A DNA stretch of 64,000 bases from positions 2,232,001 to 2,296,000 of the forward strand of contig OZ244879.1 of the NCBI GenBank assembly GCA_965221295.1, in the 5' to 3' direction. Under the pieces are notes generated by a model, which ran no database searches, was not told the DNA's origin, and was given only the letters and a program-made list of their open reading frames with translations. This DNA comes from Bin87 sp965221295. Its GTDB lineage: Bacteria > Chloroflexota > Dehalococcoidia > Lucifugimonadales > UBA3495. Position numbers and translations under genes: made by a program. This document shows positions 54,429 to 63,409 of the stretch, piece by piece; the stretch's first letter is position 1, and each line of letters starts with the position of its first letter.

Positions 54429-55627
54429 CTGGCGTTTCCGTTGTTGGCGAAGCTGCGCTGAGCGGCGGCCACGCTGGCCCCGAAGGCGACTTCATAACCG
54501 GCGTCGGACAGGATCATTTCGAGGGCCGAGAGGACGGAAAGCACGCTGGTTTCCCGGGCGCCTTCGCCCATCATGCCGATGCGCCAGACTCGATTGCGGA
54601 ACTCGCCCAATCCGCCGCTGACCTCGATATTGAACTCGTTGAGCAGCCGAGATCGAACGGCGGCTTCATCGATACCATCTGGGGACTTGACCACCGTGAT
54701 GGGGTTCAGTTGGAAGCCATCGGCTGTGGCCAGATCCAAGCCCATGGCGGTGAGGCCGGCGCGCAGGCCGGCGGCAACATGGGCGTGGCGGGCGTGGCGT
54801 TCCTCGATGCCCTCCTCCATCATCATGCGTAGCGATTCCCGCATGGCGTAGGTCATCGTGATCGGGCTGGTGTGGTGATAGACCCGTTGCGTGTCGTTCC
54901 AGTACTCTGCGACGCCTTGCAGGTTGAAATAGAAGCTCTCCACTCTGGTGGAGCGTCTATTGATGGCGTCCATGGCGCGGTCGCCGAAGCTGATGGGCGC
55001 GAGCCCTGGAGGTGCGCCGAGGCACTTTTGGCTGGCGCTGTAGCAAACGTCAATGTCCCAGTCGTCCATGCGCACCTCGTGGCTGCCCAGCGAGGTTACG
55101 GCATCCACGACGACCAAAGCACCGTGCCGGTGGGCCATTTCGATGGCGTCCTGCAGCGGGGTCAATGCGCCGGTGGAGGTTTCGGCGTGAACCATGCCGA
55201 CCATCTTGGCGCCAGGGTTGGTTTCGAGGGCGTCTTCCAGGGCGTTGAGGTCGGCAGGCTGGCCCCACGGAGAATCGACCATCACAGTGTTGGCGCCGCA
55301 CCGCTGGGCGATGTCAGCGAGGCGCACGCCGAAGTAACCGTTACGGCAGACGATGGCGGTATCGCCGCGCTCCAGGATGTTCACGCACGCCGTTTCCATG
55401 GCGCCGGTTCCGGTGGCCGACATGGGCATGGTGACTTGATTTTGAGTGTGGAAGACTTGCCGCAGCATCTCGCAGACTTCATCCATGACTTGGAAGAAGA
55501 GAGGGTCGAGGTGGCCCACGACGGGTTGGGTCATGGCCCGCAGCACGCGGGGATGTACGGTACAGGGGCCGGCGCCGAGCAATAGTCGGTTCGGAGCCTC
55601 AAATTCGTCGAAATATGATTCGTTCAC
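54425..55627 (-). CDS. class V aminotransferase, serine/alanine-glyoxylate type
   Basis: A 400-residue PLP enzyme: LLLGAGPCTVHPRVLRAM, MSATGTGAMETACVNIL, VMVDSPWGQPAD, MVHAETSTGALTPLQDA, ALVVVDAVTSLGSHEV and the PLP lysine in YSASQKCLGAPPGLAPISF. These match alanine-glyoxylate/serine-pyruvate aminotransferases. Next to glcDEF the likely job is amination of the glyoxylate they make to glycine. The GTG start at 55627 is chosen for GGAGAA upstream; the longer frame is unconserved. Confidence 0.9.
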   Translation of the reverse strand: MNESYFDEFEAPNRLLLGAGPCTVHPRVLRAMTQPVVGHLDPLFFQVMDEVCEMLRQVFHTQNQVTMPMSATGTGAMETACVNILERGDTAIVCRNGYFGVRLADIAQRCGANTVMVDSPWGQPADLNALEDALETNPGAKMVGMVHAETSTGALTPLQDAIEMAHRHGALVVVDAVTSLGSHEVRMDDWDIDVCYSASQKCLGAPPGLAPISFGDRAMDAINRRSTRVESFYFNLQGVAEYWNDTQRVYHHTSPITMTYAMRESLRMMMEEGIEERHARHAHVAAGLRAGLTAMGLDLATADGFQLNPITVVKSPDGIDEAAVRSRLLNEFNIEVSGGLGEFRNRVWRIGMMGEGARETSVLSVLSALEMILSDAGYEVAFGASVAAAQRSFANNGNAS

Positions 55628-55673
55628 TGTGTTCTCCGCATTGCAAACTCGCAGGATGGCCGGTATCGAGGGA

Positions 55674-56471
55674 TTACACGACCGGCGACGCGCCGCCATC
55701 GATGTTGATCGCCACGCCGGTAAGGTAGCTGGCGCGTTCCGACGCGAGGAAGGCGATGACATCGCCGGCCTCCTCACCTTCCCCGACCCGCCCCAAGGGC
55801 ACGCCGCGGCCGGCGGCCAACTGCGAGTAGAAATCCTCCATGTCGAGGTCCGGCTCGTTAACGATACGCGCGTCGTACCGCCGCTGGTGCTGGCCGCTCT
55901 TGATCAGTCCGATGCAAACGGTGTTGACCAGGATGTTGTCGGAGGCCAAATCTTTGGAGAGGCCTTTGGTGATGGCGATGCCGGCCGCCCGGGAGATGGA
56001 AGTGGGCATGGAATTGGGTCCGGGAGTGCGTCCGCCCAAGTTGGTTACGTTGATGATGCGGCCGCCGCCAACCTTGCGCATTTCGGGGATGGACGCTCGG
56101 ATAAGTCGAATGGCGCCCCACACCTTGAGCTCGAAGTCAAACTCCCAGTCGTCGTCGCTGACGTCCTCGAAACCTTTGGCCATCGAAGTGCCGGCGTTGT
56201 TGACCAGAATGTCGACGCGGCCGTATTTTTCCACGGCGGCGCTGACCACTCGGGCCGCAGTGTCCCGGTCGGTTACGTCGGCGGCCAGGGGCAAAACCTC
56301 GCCTTCAGTGGCGGTGCGGATTTCGGCGGCCGCGGCATCCAGGACATCCTGTCGCCGGGCCACGATGATTACGTTGGCGCCTTCGCCGGCCATGCGCAGC
56401 GCGGCCGCCTTGCCGATACCCTCGCTGCCGCCAGTTACGATTGCAACCTTGCCGTCCAATCCCAGTTCCAT
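55674..56471 (-). CDS. short-chain dehydrogenase/reductase with altered catalytic residues
   Basis: A 265-residue SDR. Cofactor binding is intact: VAIVTGGSEGIGKAAALRMA (TGxxxGIG) and VDILVNNAGTSMAKG (NNAG). The catalytic YxxxK is not: the aligned region PTSISRAAGIAITKGL has Thr and Arg in place of Tyr and Lys, and the usual Ser is replaced in TNLGGRTPG. It ends with GVAINIDGGASPVV, as in FabG-like SDRs. The enzyme may be inactive as an oxidoreductase or use other residues. Start ATG 56471 with AGGAG upstream. The 191 bp to trpB holds nothing I recognise. Confidence 0.85.
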   Translation of the reverse strand: MELGLDGKVAIVTGGSEGIGKAAALRMAGEGANVIIVARRQDVLDAAAAEIRTATEGEVLPLAADVTDRDTAARVVSAAVEKYGRVDILVNNAGTSMAKGFEDVSDDDWEFDFELKVWGAIRLIRASIPEMRKVGGGRIINVTNLGGRTPGPNSMPTSISRAAGIAITKGLSKDLASDNILVNTVCIGLIKSGQHQRRYDARIVNEPDLDMEDFYSQLAAGRGVPLGRVGEGEEAGDVIAFLASERASYLTGVAINIDGGASPVV

Positions 56472-56662
56472 CTCGCGTCTCCTCTGGCTGGCCCGGAGCG
56501 TGTGACGGTATCCGGGCGCCATTGTGTCGATAACCGACGTGGATTATAGCACAGGGCTATGGACTCCTATCACGGTTGGCCGGCCTGCATCGGCTGAGGC
56601 GCCACGGCGCGAGACCAGCGTCCGGCTGGCGAAGACCCCGCAGGAGTCGCAGCGCCGGAAGC

Positions 56663-57889
56663 TCAGATTCCGCCGATGCCCGCTCGTTGGGCGATGGATG
56701 GCACGTCCTTGTCGCCCCGTCCGCTGAGGCATGCCAGGATTATGTCATCCTGGGGCATGGCGGCGGCCATGCGGCTAACGTGATGGATGGCGTGCGCTGA
56801 TTCCAGAGCCGGGATGATGCCTTCAGAGCGACAGAGCAGGTGAAAGCCCTCAAGCGCTTCATCATCGGTTACGGCGGTATATTCCGCGCGGCCAGTCGCC
56901 TTGAGCCAACTGTGTTCCGGCCCAACGCCGGGGTAATCCAAGCCGGCTGAGATGCTATGGGCTTCCTGGATTTGCCCGTGCTCATCTTGAAGTAGGTACG
57001 ACATGGAGCCGTGCAGCACGCCGGGGCGGCCGGCTGACAGGGTGGCAGAGTGCCGTCCGGTTGCCACGCCTTCGCCAGCGGCCTCGATCCCGACCAGTCG
57101 GACGCCGGGGTCGCCGATGAACTCGTAGAAGGCGCCGATGGCGTTGCTGCCACCGCCGACGCAGGCGGCCACGACGTTGGGCAGCCGTCCTTCGGCTTCC
57201 AGGATCTGCTGCCTGGCTTCACGCCCGATCACAGATTGGAAATCGCGAACCACCATTGGGTACGGATGGGGGCCAACGACGCTGCCGATCAGGTAGTGGG
57301 TATCGCCAATGTTGGTAACCCAATCGCGGATGGCCTCGTTGATGGCGTCTTTCAAGGTGCGGGTGCCGGACTCCACGGGGATCACCTCGGCGCCCAGGAG
57401 GCGCATGCGGTACACGTTGAGCGCCTGTCGCACGGTGTCTTCCTCGCCCATGTACACGATGCACTGGAGGCCGAGCATGGCGCAGACGGTGGCGGTGGCG
57501 ACTCCGTGCTGTCCGGCGCCGGTTTCGGCGATGATGCGGCGTTTGCCCATGCGTTGGGCCAGCAAGCATTGACCGAGGGCGTTGTTGATCTTGTGCGCCC
57601 CAGTGTGCGCCAAGTCCTCGCGCTTGAGGTAGATGCGGGCGCCGCCGCAGTGTCGGGTCAGATTTTCGGCGAAATAGAGCGCCGTAGGTCGGCCCGCGTA
57701 GTTGCGCATGAGGTTATCGAGCTCCTCAGCGAAACTGGCGTCGTCCTGGGCGGCCCGATACGAGATTTCAAGTTCGGTGAGCGCCGCCATGACAGTTTCG
57801 GGGACGAATTTCCCGCCAAAATCGCCGAAACGGCCCCTTTCGTCGGGGAGGCTTTCGTCGGGAAGGCTGGCGCGGGTGGCGGTTACCAT
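56663..57889 (-). CDS. trpB: tryptophan synthase beta chain
   Basis: A 408-residue PLP enzyme joining indole and serine. GRFGDFGGKFVPETVMAAL, REDLAHTGAHKINNALGQ (PLP lysine), AETGAGQHGVATATVCAMLG, YLIGSVVGPHPYP, VACVGGGSNAIGAFYEF and LACLSGRGDKDV are all intact, consistent with the TrpB1 type that pairs with TrpA. trpA itself is not next to it and not in the window. The start ATG lies three bases after the trpF stop, with GAGGTGAG as ribosome site. Confidence 0.95.
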   Translation of the reverse strand: MVTATRASLPDESLPDERGRFGDFGGKFVPETVMAALTELEISYRAAQDDASFAEELDNLMRNYAGRPTALYFAENLTRHCGGARIYLKREDLAHTGAHKINNALGQCLLAQRMGKRRIIAETGAGQHGVATATVCAMLGLQCIVYMGEEDTVRQALNVYRMRLLGAEVIPVESGTRTLKDAINEAIRDWVTNIGDTHYLIGSVVGPHPYPMVVRDFQSVIGREARQQILEAEGRLPNVVAACVGGGSNAIGAFYEFIGDPGVRLVGIEAAGEGVATGRHSATLSAGRPGVLHGSMSYLLQDEHGQIQEAHSISAGLDYPGVGPEHSWLKATGRAEYTAVTDDEALEGFHLLCRSEGIIPALESAHAIHHVSRMAAAMPQDDIILACLSGRGDKDVPSIAQRAGIGGI

Positions 57890-57891
57890 GT

Positions 57892-58575
57892 TCAACTCAC
57901 CTCAACGGGTTGGCCGCCAAGCCGGGCGTTGGCGACGAAGTTCCTGATTTTGTGGGGGTCTTGCGCGCCGTCGGTCTCCACGCCGCTGGAAACGTCCACG
58001 CCCCAGGGATTCGCGCGGGCGATGGCCTCGACGACGTTTTCCGGGGTGAGGCCACCGGCCAGCAGGAACCGGCGACCCTCAGCGGCGAGGTCGCCGGCGA
58101 TTTCCCAATCGAAGGATTGTCCGGTTCCGCCATGGAGTCCGGCGACGTGGCTGTCCAACGTGATGGCGCATCCGGCTGCGTGGTAGGAGTCCATAGCGGA
58201 TTTGACGCTATCGACAACGGCCGTCCGGCCGCCGTCGGGAACGTGGAGAACCTTGATTACGCCGGCACATTCCATGATCTGATGGCAGTAGGCGACGCTT
58301 TCATCCCCGCAGAGCTGGGCATAGTCCAAAGCGGCCGCCTCGACCACGCTCAACACGTCGGCAAGCGGCTGGTCACCGAACAGACCAACGGAGCGGGGAG
58401 CATTTGGGCCCAGGGCGCGCAAGCCGTCGGTGATTTCGCGGGCCGCGCTTGGGTCAAGGCGCCGTCTGCGCCCGGGGACGAACACCATGCCAACGTAGTC
58501 GGCGCCGGCATCGGCGGCCACCAGAGCATCCGCCAAGCGACGAACGCCGCAGATTTTTACCATGGTGTCTGGCAT
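57892..58575 (-). CDS. trpF: phosphoribosylanthranilate isomerase
   Basis: A 227-residue TIM-barrel enzyme. MVKICGVRRLADALVAADAGADYVGMVF contains the catalytic Cys; PRSVGLFGDQ, DYAQLCGDES, LDSHVAGLHGGTGQSFDW and FLLAGGLTPENVVEAI with GVDVSSGVET complete the fold. It performs the Amadori step of tryptophan synthesis. It is coupled to trpC (9-base gap) and trpB (2-base gap). Confidence 0.95.
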   Translation of the reverse strand: MPDTMVKICGVRRLADALVAADAGADYVGMVFVPGRRRRLDPSAAREITDGLRALGPNAPRSVGLFGDQPLADVLSVVEAAALDYAQLCGDESVAYCHQIMECAGVIKVLHVPDGGRTAVVDSVKSAMDSYHAAGCAITLDSHVAGLHGGTGQSFDWEIAGDLAAEGRRFLLAGGLTPENVVEAIARANPWGVDVSSGVETDGAQDPHKIRNFVANARLGGQPVEVS

Positions 58576-58584
58576 GGACAGAAA

Positions 58585-59388
58585 TCAGCGGACGGACAGG
58601 GCCGGGACGCCGGTCAACGAACGGACCTTGGCCGCCGTATCGTCGGCGGTGACCAGCGCCTCGCCAACCAACACGGCGTTCACACCGCAAGGCTCCAGGC
58701 GGGCCAGGTCTTCTGGGGAGCCGATCCCGCTTTCGCTGACGATAACGCGATCCGAAGGGATCAGCGGGGCCAGAGCCTCGGTGGTGGCCAAATCCGTAAC
58801 GAAGGTATGGAGGTCCCGGTTGTTGATGCCGATGACCTGGGCGCCGGCGTCGACGGCCACGGCAATTTGGTCGGCGTCGTGGGTTTCGACCAGGGGCGTC
58901 ATGCCCAGCGCGCGGCCCGCGTCGATCAGTTCAGACAGCTGGGAAGGGGACAAGATGTCGACGATCAGCAGGAAACTATCGGCGCCGATGGCCCGGGCCT
59001 CGTACACTTGGTAGGTGTCGAACAGGAAATCCTTGCGCAGCACGGGGGCAAGGCCAGAAGCGCCGCTTTCCTTGACTGCCGTGAGGTGCCCTGGCTCGCC
59101 CTGGAAATGACCGTCGGTGATGACGGAAATGGCCGAGGCGCCGTTTTGGGCGTAGGTTGCGGCCAGTTCCACGGGCCGGAAATCGGGCCGCAGCAAGCCC
59201 TTGGATGGGGAGGCCTTCTTCACCTCTGCGATGAGGCTGATGCCTTCACCGCGCAGGGCGCCGGCAAAATCGAGAGCGGGCGGGCGAGCGGCGATGGCAT
59301 CGCGCAGGGAATCCAGGGGCGCTTCCTGGCGAGCGGTGGCGAGTTGCCGCCGCTTCTCTTCCACGATCTGGTCAAGGATGCTGGGCAT
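58585..59388 (-). CDS. trpC: indole-3-glycerol phosphate synthase
   Basis: A 267-residue TIM barrel. LDQIVEEKRRQLATARQE, LIAEVKKASPSKGLLR (catalytic Lys and Glu), ISVITDGHFQGE, VLRKDFLFDTYQVYEARA and IGINNRDLHTFVTDL with VSESGIGSPEDLARL match TrpC. No fusion with TrpF is present; the two are separate genes. It starts 14 bases after the trpD stop. Confidence 0.95.
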   Translation of the reverse strand: MPSILDQIVEEKRRQLATARQEAPLDSLRDAIAARPPALDFAGALRGEGISLIAEVKKASPSKGLLRPDFRPVELAATYAQNGASAISVITDGHFQGEPGHLTAVKESGASGLAPVLRKDFLFDTYQVYEARAIGADSFLLIVDILSPSQLSELIDAGRALGMTPLVETHDADQIAVAVDAGAQVIGINNRDLHTFVTDLATTEALAPLIPSDRVIVSESGIGSPEDLARLEPCGVNAVLVGEALVTADDTAAKVRSLTGVPALSVR

Positions 59389-59402
59389 CTGAAGCGCCTC
59401 CG

Positions 59403-60428
59403 TCAGGGTTGTTGGTCGGCCAATTGCTGGGTCAACGAAATCATGGCGTCCAGCTTGGCCATGGCCTGGCCGTCGGAGATGGACGCCCGAGCCAACGCCA
59501 TGCCTGCGGGTAGGTTCTGCGCCGCGTCGCCAGCAACCAACGCCGCGGCGCTGTTCAGAATCACGGCGTCGCTGACGGGACCGGTCGCCCCGGCCAAGAT
59601 TTGCCGCATGGTGGCGGCGTTGGCGGCAGGGTCGCCACCGCGGATGTCCTCAGGCGTGGCGTGGGGCAGACCGAGGTTGCTGGGTTGAACCAGGTAGGGA
59701 CGGATGTCGCCGTCCACGACTTCCCATCCGTTGGTGTCGCTGCCCAGGGAAATTTCATCCATGCCGTCGTCGCTGTGGACCACGATGGCGTGGTGAGCGC
59801 CGAACAGTCGCAGGGCCTCGGCGACCTTGCCGGCCAGTTCGGGGTATCCCACGCCGATCAACTGGCAGGACGCGCCGGCCGGGTTGGTGATGGGACCCAA
59901 GACGTTGAAAACGGTGCGTATGCCAATTTCGCGGCGAACGGGAGCGGCGTAGCGCATTGCGGGATGGTAGGCTGGAGCGAACATGAATCCAATGCCGATT
60001 TCCTGGAGGCAGCGCTCAACCGCCCACGGGGGCAGCTCAATGCGCACGCCCAGAGCCTCCAGCACGTCGGCGCTGCCGCAGTCGCCGGAGGCGGCCCGGT
60101 TGCCGTGCTTGGCGACGGTCAATCCGGCGCCGGCCACCACGAAGGCGACCGCCGTGGAGATATTGAAGGTGCCCTTGCGATCTCCCCCGGTTCCGCAGGT
60201 GTCGATGGCCACTCCGCCCGGATCGACGCGCAGGGATTTCTCCCGCATCACGGTGGCGAAACCGGCGATTTCCTCTGGGGTCTCGCCCTTCAGGGCCAAG
60301 GCGGTCAGATAGGATCCCAACTGGGCCGGCGTGACCTCGCCTTCCATGATTTCGCGCATCACCTGCGTGGCATCGGCCATGGGCAGTGATTCGCCGGCCG
60401 CAGCCGCTGATATGGCTTCACGAATCAT
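59403..60428 (-). CDS. trpD: anthranilate phosphoribosyltransferase
   Basis: A 341-residue transferase joining anthranilate to PRPP. Signature DTCGTGGDRKGTFNIST binds PRPP; VAKHGNRAASGDCGSADVLEALG binds substrates and metal; GIRTVFNVLGPITNPAGA and VVHSDDGMDEISLGSDTN follow. I start at ATG 60428; a TTG four codons upstream is possible. It heads the cluster trpD-trpC-trpF-trpB. trpE, trpG and trpA are absent here. Confidence 0.95.
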   Translation of the reverse strand: MIREAISAAAAGESLPMADATQVMREIMEGEVTPAQLGSYLTALALKGETPEEIAGFATVMREKSLRVDPGGVAIDTCGTGGDRKGTFNISTAVAFVVAGAGLTVAKHGNRAASGDCGSADVLEALGVRIELPPWAVERCLQEIGIGFMFAPAYHPAMRYAAPVRREIGIRTVFNVLGPITNPAGASCQLIGVGYPELAGKVAEALRLFGAHHAIVVHSDDGMDEISLGSDTNGWEVVDGDIRPYLVQPSNLGLPHATPEDIRGGDPAANAATMRQILAGATGPVSDAVILNSAAALVAGDAAQNLPAGMALARASISDGQAMAKLDAMISLTQQLADQQP

Positions 60429-60539
60429 CAGACACCGCAATTCGGTTAGAATTACCGCAACTATAATAGCACGCTGCCGCGACGAGTCCGGTCACCCCCG
60501 GCGCGTCGCCGAGCAGACCGTCGCCTGGGAGGCGCGCCA

Positions 60540-61340
60540 ATGCGCGTTGACGTTCACACCCACGTTTGGCCCGAAGCCATCGCCGATGCCGTAGCCGGCA
60601 GCATGGAAACCGATTTGGGATTCGCGCCAATCGCGGCCAACACCGTGCCCGGGATCAAGGCGCACATGCAGTCGTCCGGCGTGGAAAAGTCAATCGTGCT
60701 GGGGGTGGCGGCCCGGGCGGACCAGGTGCGCCGGGCCAACGACTGGCTGATCTCCATAGCCGACGACATGCTGGTTCCCTTTGGGGCGGTTCACCCCGAC
60801 CTGGCCGACAAGGCCGGGGAGATACAGCATCTGCGGGCGCATGGGGTCAAGGGCATCAAGATGCACCCGGTTATCAACGGATTCTACCCTGACGATCCGC
60901 AGTGGTTTCCGGTTTACGAAGAACTGGGCGATGACATGACGCTGGCAATCCATGCGGGGAGACTGCCCCACCAGGCAGCCGACGCGCCGTTGTACGCGGC
61001 TCCGGAGCGCATCGCCAACATCGTCAGAAGGTTTCCCAAACTCAAGGTGATCGCCCTGCACCTGGGCGGGTTCTACATGCTGGACGAGGCGGAGCGGGCG
61101 TTGCTGGGCCACGAGAACGTGCTGGTGGACACCACCTGGCCGCCGTCGATACGGGAGCTTACGGCTGAAACCATCACGGCGATTATCGGGAAGCATGGGG
61201 CGCACAAGGTGTGCTTCGGGACCGACTATCCGCTGGTGGACATGGGCAGCGAATCGGACTACCTGGCGTCGCTGCCGCTGACCTCGGGTCAGGTGGAGGG
61301 GATTCTGGGCGAGAACGCCCGCCGGTTCATCGGCCTTTAG
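60540..61340 (+). CDS. amidohydrolase family protein (amidohydrolase_2)
   Basis: A 266-residue TIM-barrel metal enzyme. The metal motif VDVHTHVWP has His6 and His8; GVKGIKMHPVINGFYPDD, LAIHAGRLPHQ, VIALHLGGFYMLDEAE and VCFGTDYPLVDMGSE provide the other ligands and the catalytic Asp. Family members hydrolyse or decarboxylate small aromatic or lactone substrates; nothing here selects one. A TATAAT at 60462-60467 upstream lacks a clear -35 and is nearly palindromic, so it may serve trpD as well. Confidence 0.87.
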   Translation: MRVDVHTHVWPEAIADAVAGSMETDLGFAPIAANTVPGIKAHMQSSGVEKSIVLGVAARADQVRRANDWLISIADDMLVPFGAVHPDLADKAGEIQHLRAHGVKGIKMHPVINGFYPDDPQWFPVYEELGDDMTLAIHAGRLPHQAADAPLYAAPERIANIVRRFPKLKVIALHLGGFYMLDEAERALLGHENVLVDTTWPPSIRELTAETITAIIGKHGAHKVCFGTDYPLVDMGSESDYLASLPLTSGQVEGILGENARRFIGL

Positions 61341-63409
61341 GCGACTGGACGTTCCGCCATGCCCAGGGCGTTCAGCACGAAGGCGTACTCCTCGGCGGTT
61401 TCCTTAATGCGCTCGAAGCGCCCCGACGCCCCGGCGTGGCCGGAATCCATGTGGATCCGCAGCAGGAGGGGATTTTGGTCGGTGCGGGTGGCGCGGAGCT
61501 TGGCGACCCACTTGGCGGGCTCCCAGTAGGTGACGCGAGGGTCGCTGATGCCGCCGGTGACGAGCATGGGGGGATAGTCCTGCTCGCGCACGTTGTCGTA
61601 GGGCGAATACGACCGGATGTAACGGTAGTATTCCAGCTGGTTGGGGTTGCCCCATTCGTTGTATTCCATGGTGGTGAGCGGGAGCGTGTCGTCCAGCATG
61701 GTATTGAGCACGTCGACGAAGGGGACGTGGGCAACCACGCAGCCGAACAGGTCGGGCCGGTCGTTCACCACGGCGCCCATGAGCATACCGCCGGCGCTGC
61801 CGCCGGCGGCGGCGATGCGTCCGGCGGAGGTGAAACCCTGGGCGATCAGGGCATCGGCGCAGTCGACGAAGTCGTTGAAGGTGTTGCGCTTGTTCAGCAG
61901 TTTCCCGTTTTCGTACCAATCCCAGCCCATCTCCATGCCGCCGCGGATGTGGGCGATGGCAAAGACGAACCCGCGGTCGACCAGGCTGAGGGCCGACACG
62001 CTGAACCCGGCTTCCATGGTCAACCCATAACTGCCATACCCGTAGAGATAGAGGGGAGCCGAGCCGTCCATGGCAACGTCCCGTCGCATCAGCAGGCTGA
62101 TGGGGACGGGCGTCCCGTCCCTGGCGGTGGCCCAGATGCGGCGGGTTTTGTATTGTGTCGCGTCGTAGCCAGATGGTATTTCTTGCTGTTTCCGCAGTGT
62201 GCGCTCGCGAGTCGCCATGTCGTAGTCGTAAACGGCGGCAGGGGTCTTGGGCGAGGTGTAACTGAAACGCAGCGTAGTGGTATCGAACTCACGACCGCCG
62301 CGGGGCGACATGGCGAAGACATCCTCATCAACGGCGGCGATGTAGTGGCTGTGGTCGTTTTGCAGATCGACGATTTGAACTTGGGGGAGGCCATCTTTGC
62401 GGCAGCCCACCACCAGGTGATTCCGGTAGGCATCGATTCCACGCAGGTGCCGGCCGGGTTGGTGGGCCATGTACTCCGACCAATAGTCCCAACCGGGCGT
62501 GGCGACGGGCGCCGTGGCCAGGGCGAAGTCTTTGGCGCCGGCGCCGTTGTGCCGGATGAAGAACCGGTCTCCGTGATCCACAACGTCGTATTCGAAGTCG
62601 ACCGAGCGCGGCTCGATCAGGGTTGGCGTTGACTGGGGGTCGCTGGCGTCCAGGAAGCGCAATTCGGACATGTTGTTGCCGCCGGCTACGATGTAGATGA
62701 ACCGTCCGCTGTTGGACTTGCCGCAACCAACGAAGAAACGCGGGTCATCTTCGTGATAGACCAGTTGGTCCTGGGAGGGTTCGTCCCCCAGGACATGGCG
62801 CCAGATGCTGACGGGGCGATGATGCTCGTCCAGCGAGGAGTAGAAGATGGTTCGGTTGTCGTTGGCCCATTCCAAGCTGTAGTAGGCGCTGGGGATGGCG
62901 TCGGGCAGCGTTTCTCCGGTGGCGAGGTCAACGACGCGGATCGTGTACTGCTCCGAGCCGTCGAAATCGACGCCGTAGGCGATGTATTGGTGATTTGGGC
63001 TATTTTCGAACATGCCGACACGGGTGTAGTCGTGGTCAGCGGCGAGGGCGTTCACATCCAGCAGCACTTCCTCGGCGCCCTGCTCGCTACCGCGCTTCCG
63101 GCAGTATATGGGATACTGACCTCCCTCCTCGTACCGGACGTAGTAATAGTAGTCACCGTCCTTTTCCGGCACGGTGTTGTCGTCTTCCTTGATGCGGGCG
63201 CGGATTTCGTCGTAGATGGCGCCCTGAAGGGATTGCAGGGGAGCCATGAACGCCTCGGTGAAAGCGTTTTCGGCTTGCAGGTACGCCATGGTGGCAGGGT
63301 CGTCTAGGGTTCTGAGCCAGTTCCACGGGTCGGACCAAGATTCGCCGTGGAGCTCAACCAGGTGAGGTCGACGGGGAGCTACGGGTTCGGATGATAGGCG
63401 CTCAGGCAT
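61337..63409 (-). CDS. S9A-family oligopeptidase (oligopeptidase B-like)
   Basis: A 690-residue serine peptidase. An N-terminal beta-propeller (residues about 75-410; blades include YYYYVRYEEGGQYPIYCRK and VDFDGSEQYTIRV) limits access to small peptides. The C-terminal hydrolase domain has LYLYGYGSYGLTMEAGFS, IAHIRGGMEMGWDWYENGKLLNKRNT and the nucleophile GGSAGGMLMG; the catalytic His lies in RIHMDSGHAGASGRF. Oligopeptidase B prefers basic residues at P1, but specificity is not proven here. I start at ATG 63409, eight bases inside the end of the SRPBCC gene; a longer frame upstream reads that gene in another phase. Confidence 0.92.
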   Translation of the reverse strand: MPERLSSEPVAPRRPHLVELHGESWSDPWNWLRTLDDPATMAYLQAENAFTEAFMAPLQSLQGAIYDEIRARIKEDDNTVPEKDGDYYYYVRYEEGGQYPIYCRKRGSEQGAEEVLLDVNALAADHDYTRVGMFENSPNHQYIAYGVDFDGSEQYTIRVVDLATGETLPDAIPSAYYSLEWANDNRTIFYSSLDEHHRPVSIWRHVLGDEPSQDQLVYHEDDPRFFVGCGKSNSGRFIYIVAGGNNMSELRFLDASDPQSTPTLIEPRSVDFEYDVVDHGDRFFIRHNGAGAKDFALATAPVATPGWDYWSEYMAHQPGRHLRGIDAYRNHLVVGCRKDGLPQVQIVDLQNDHSHYIAAVDEDVFAMSPRGGREFDTTTLRFSYTSPKTPAAVYDYDMATRERTLRKQQEIPSGYDATQYKTRRIWATARDGTPVPISLLMRRDVAMDGSAPLYLYGYGSYGLTMEAGFSVSALSLVDRGFVFAIAHIRGGMEMGWDWYENGKLLNKRNTFNDFVDCADALIAQGFTSAGRIAAAGGSAGGMLMGAVVNDRPDLFGCVVAHVPFVDVLNTMLDDTLPLTTMEYNEWGNPNQLEYYRYIRSYSPYDNVREQDYPPMLVTGGISDPRVTYWEPAKWVAKLRATRTDQNPLLLRIHMDSGHAGASGRFERIKETAEEYAFVLNALGMAERPVA

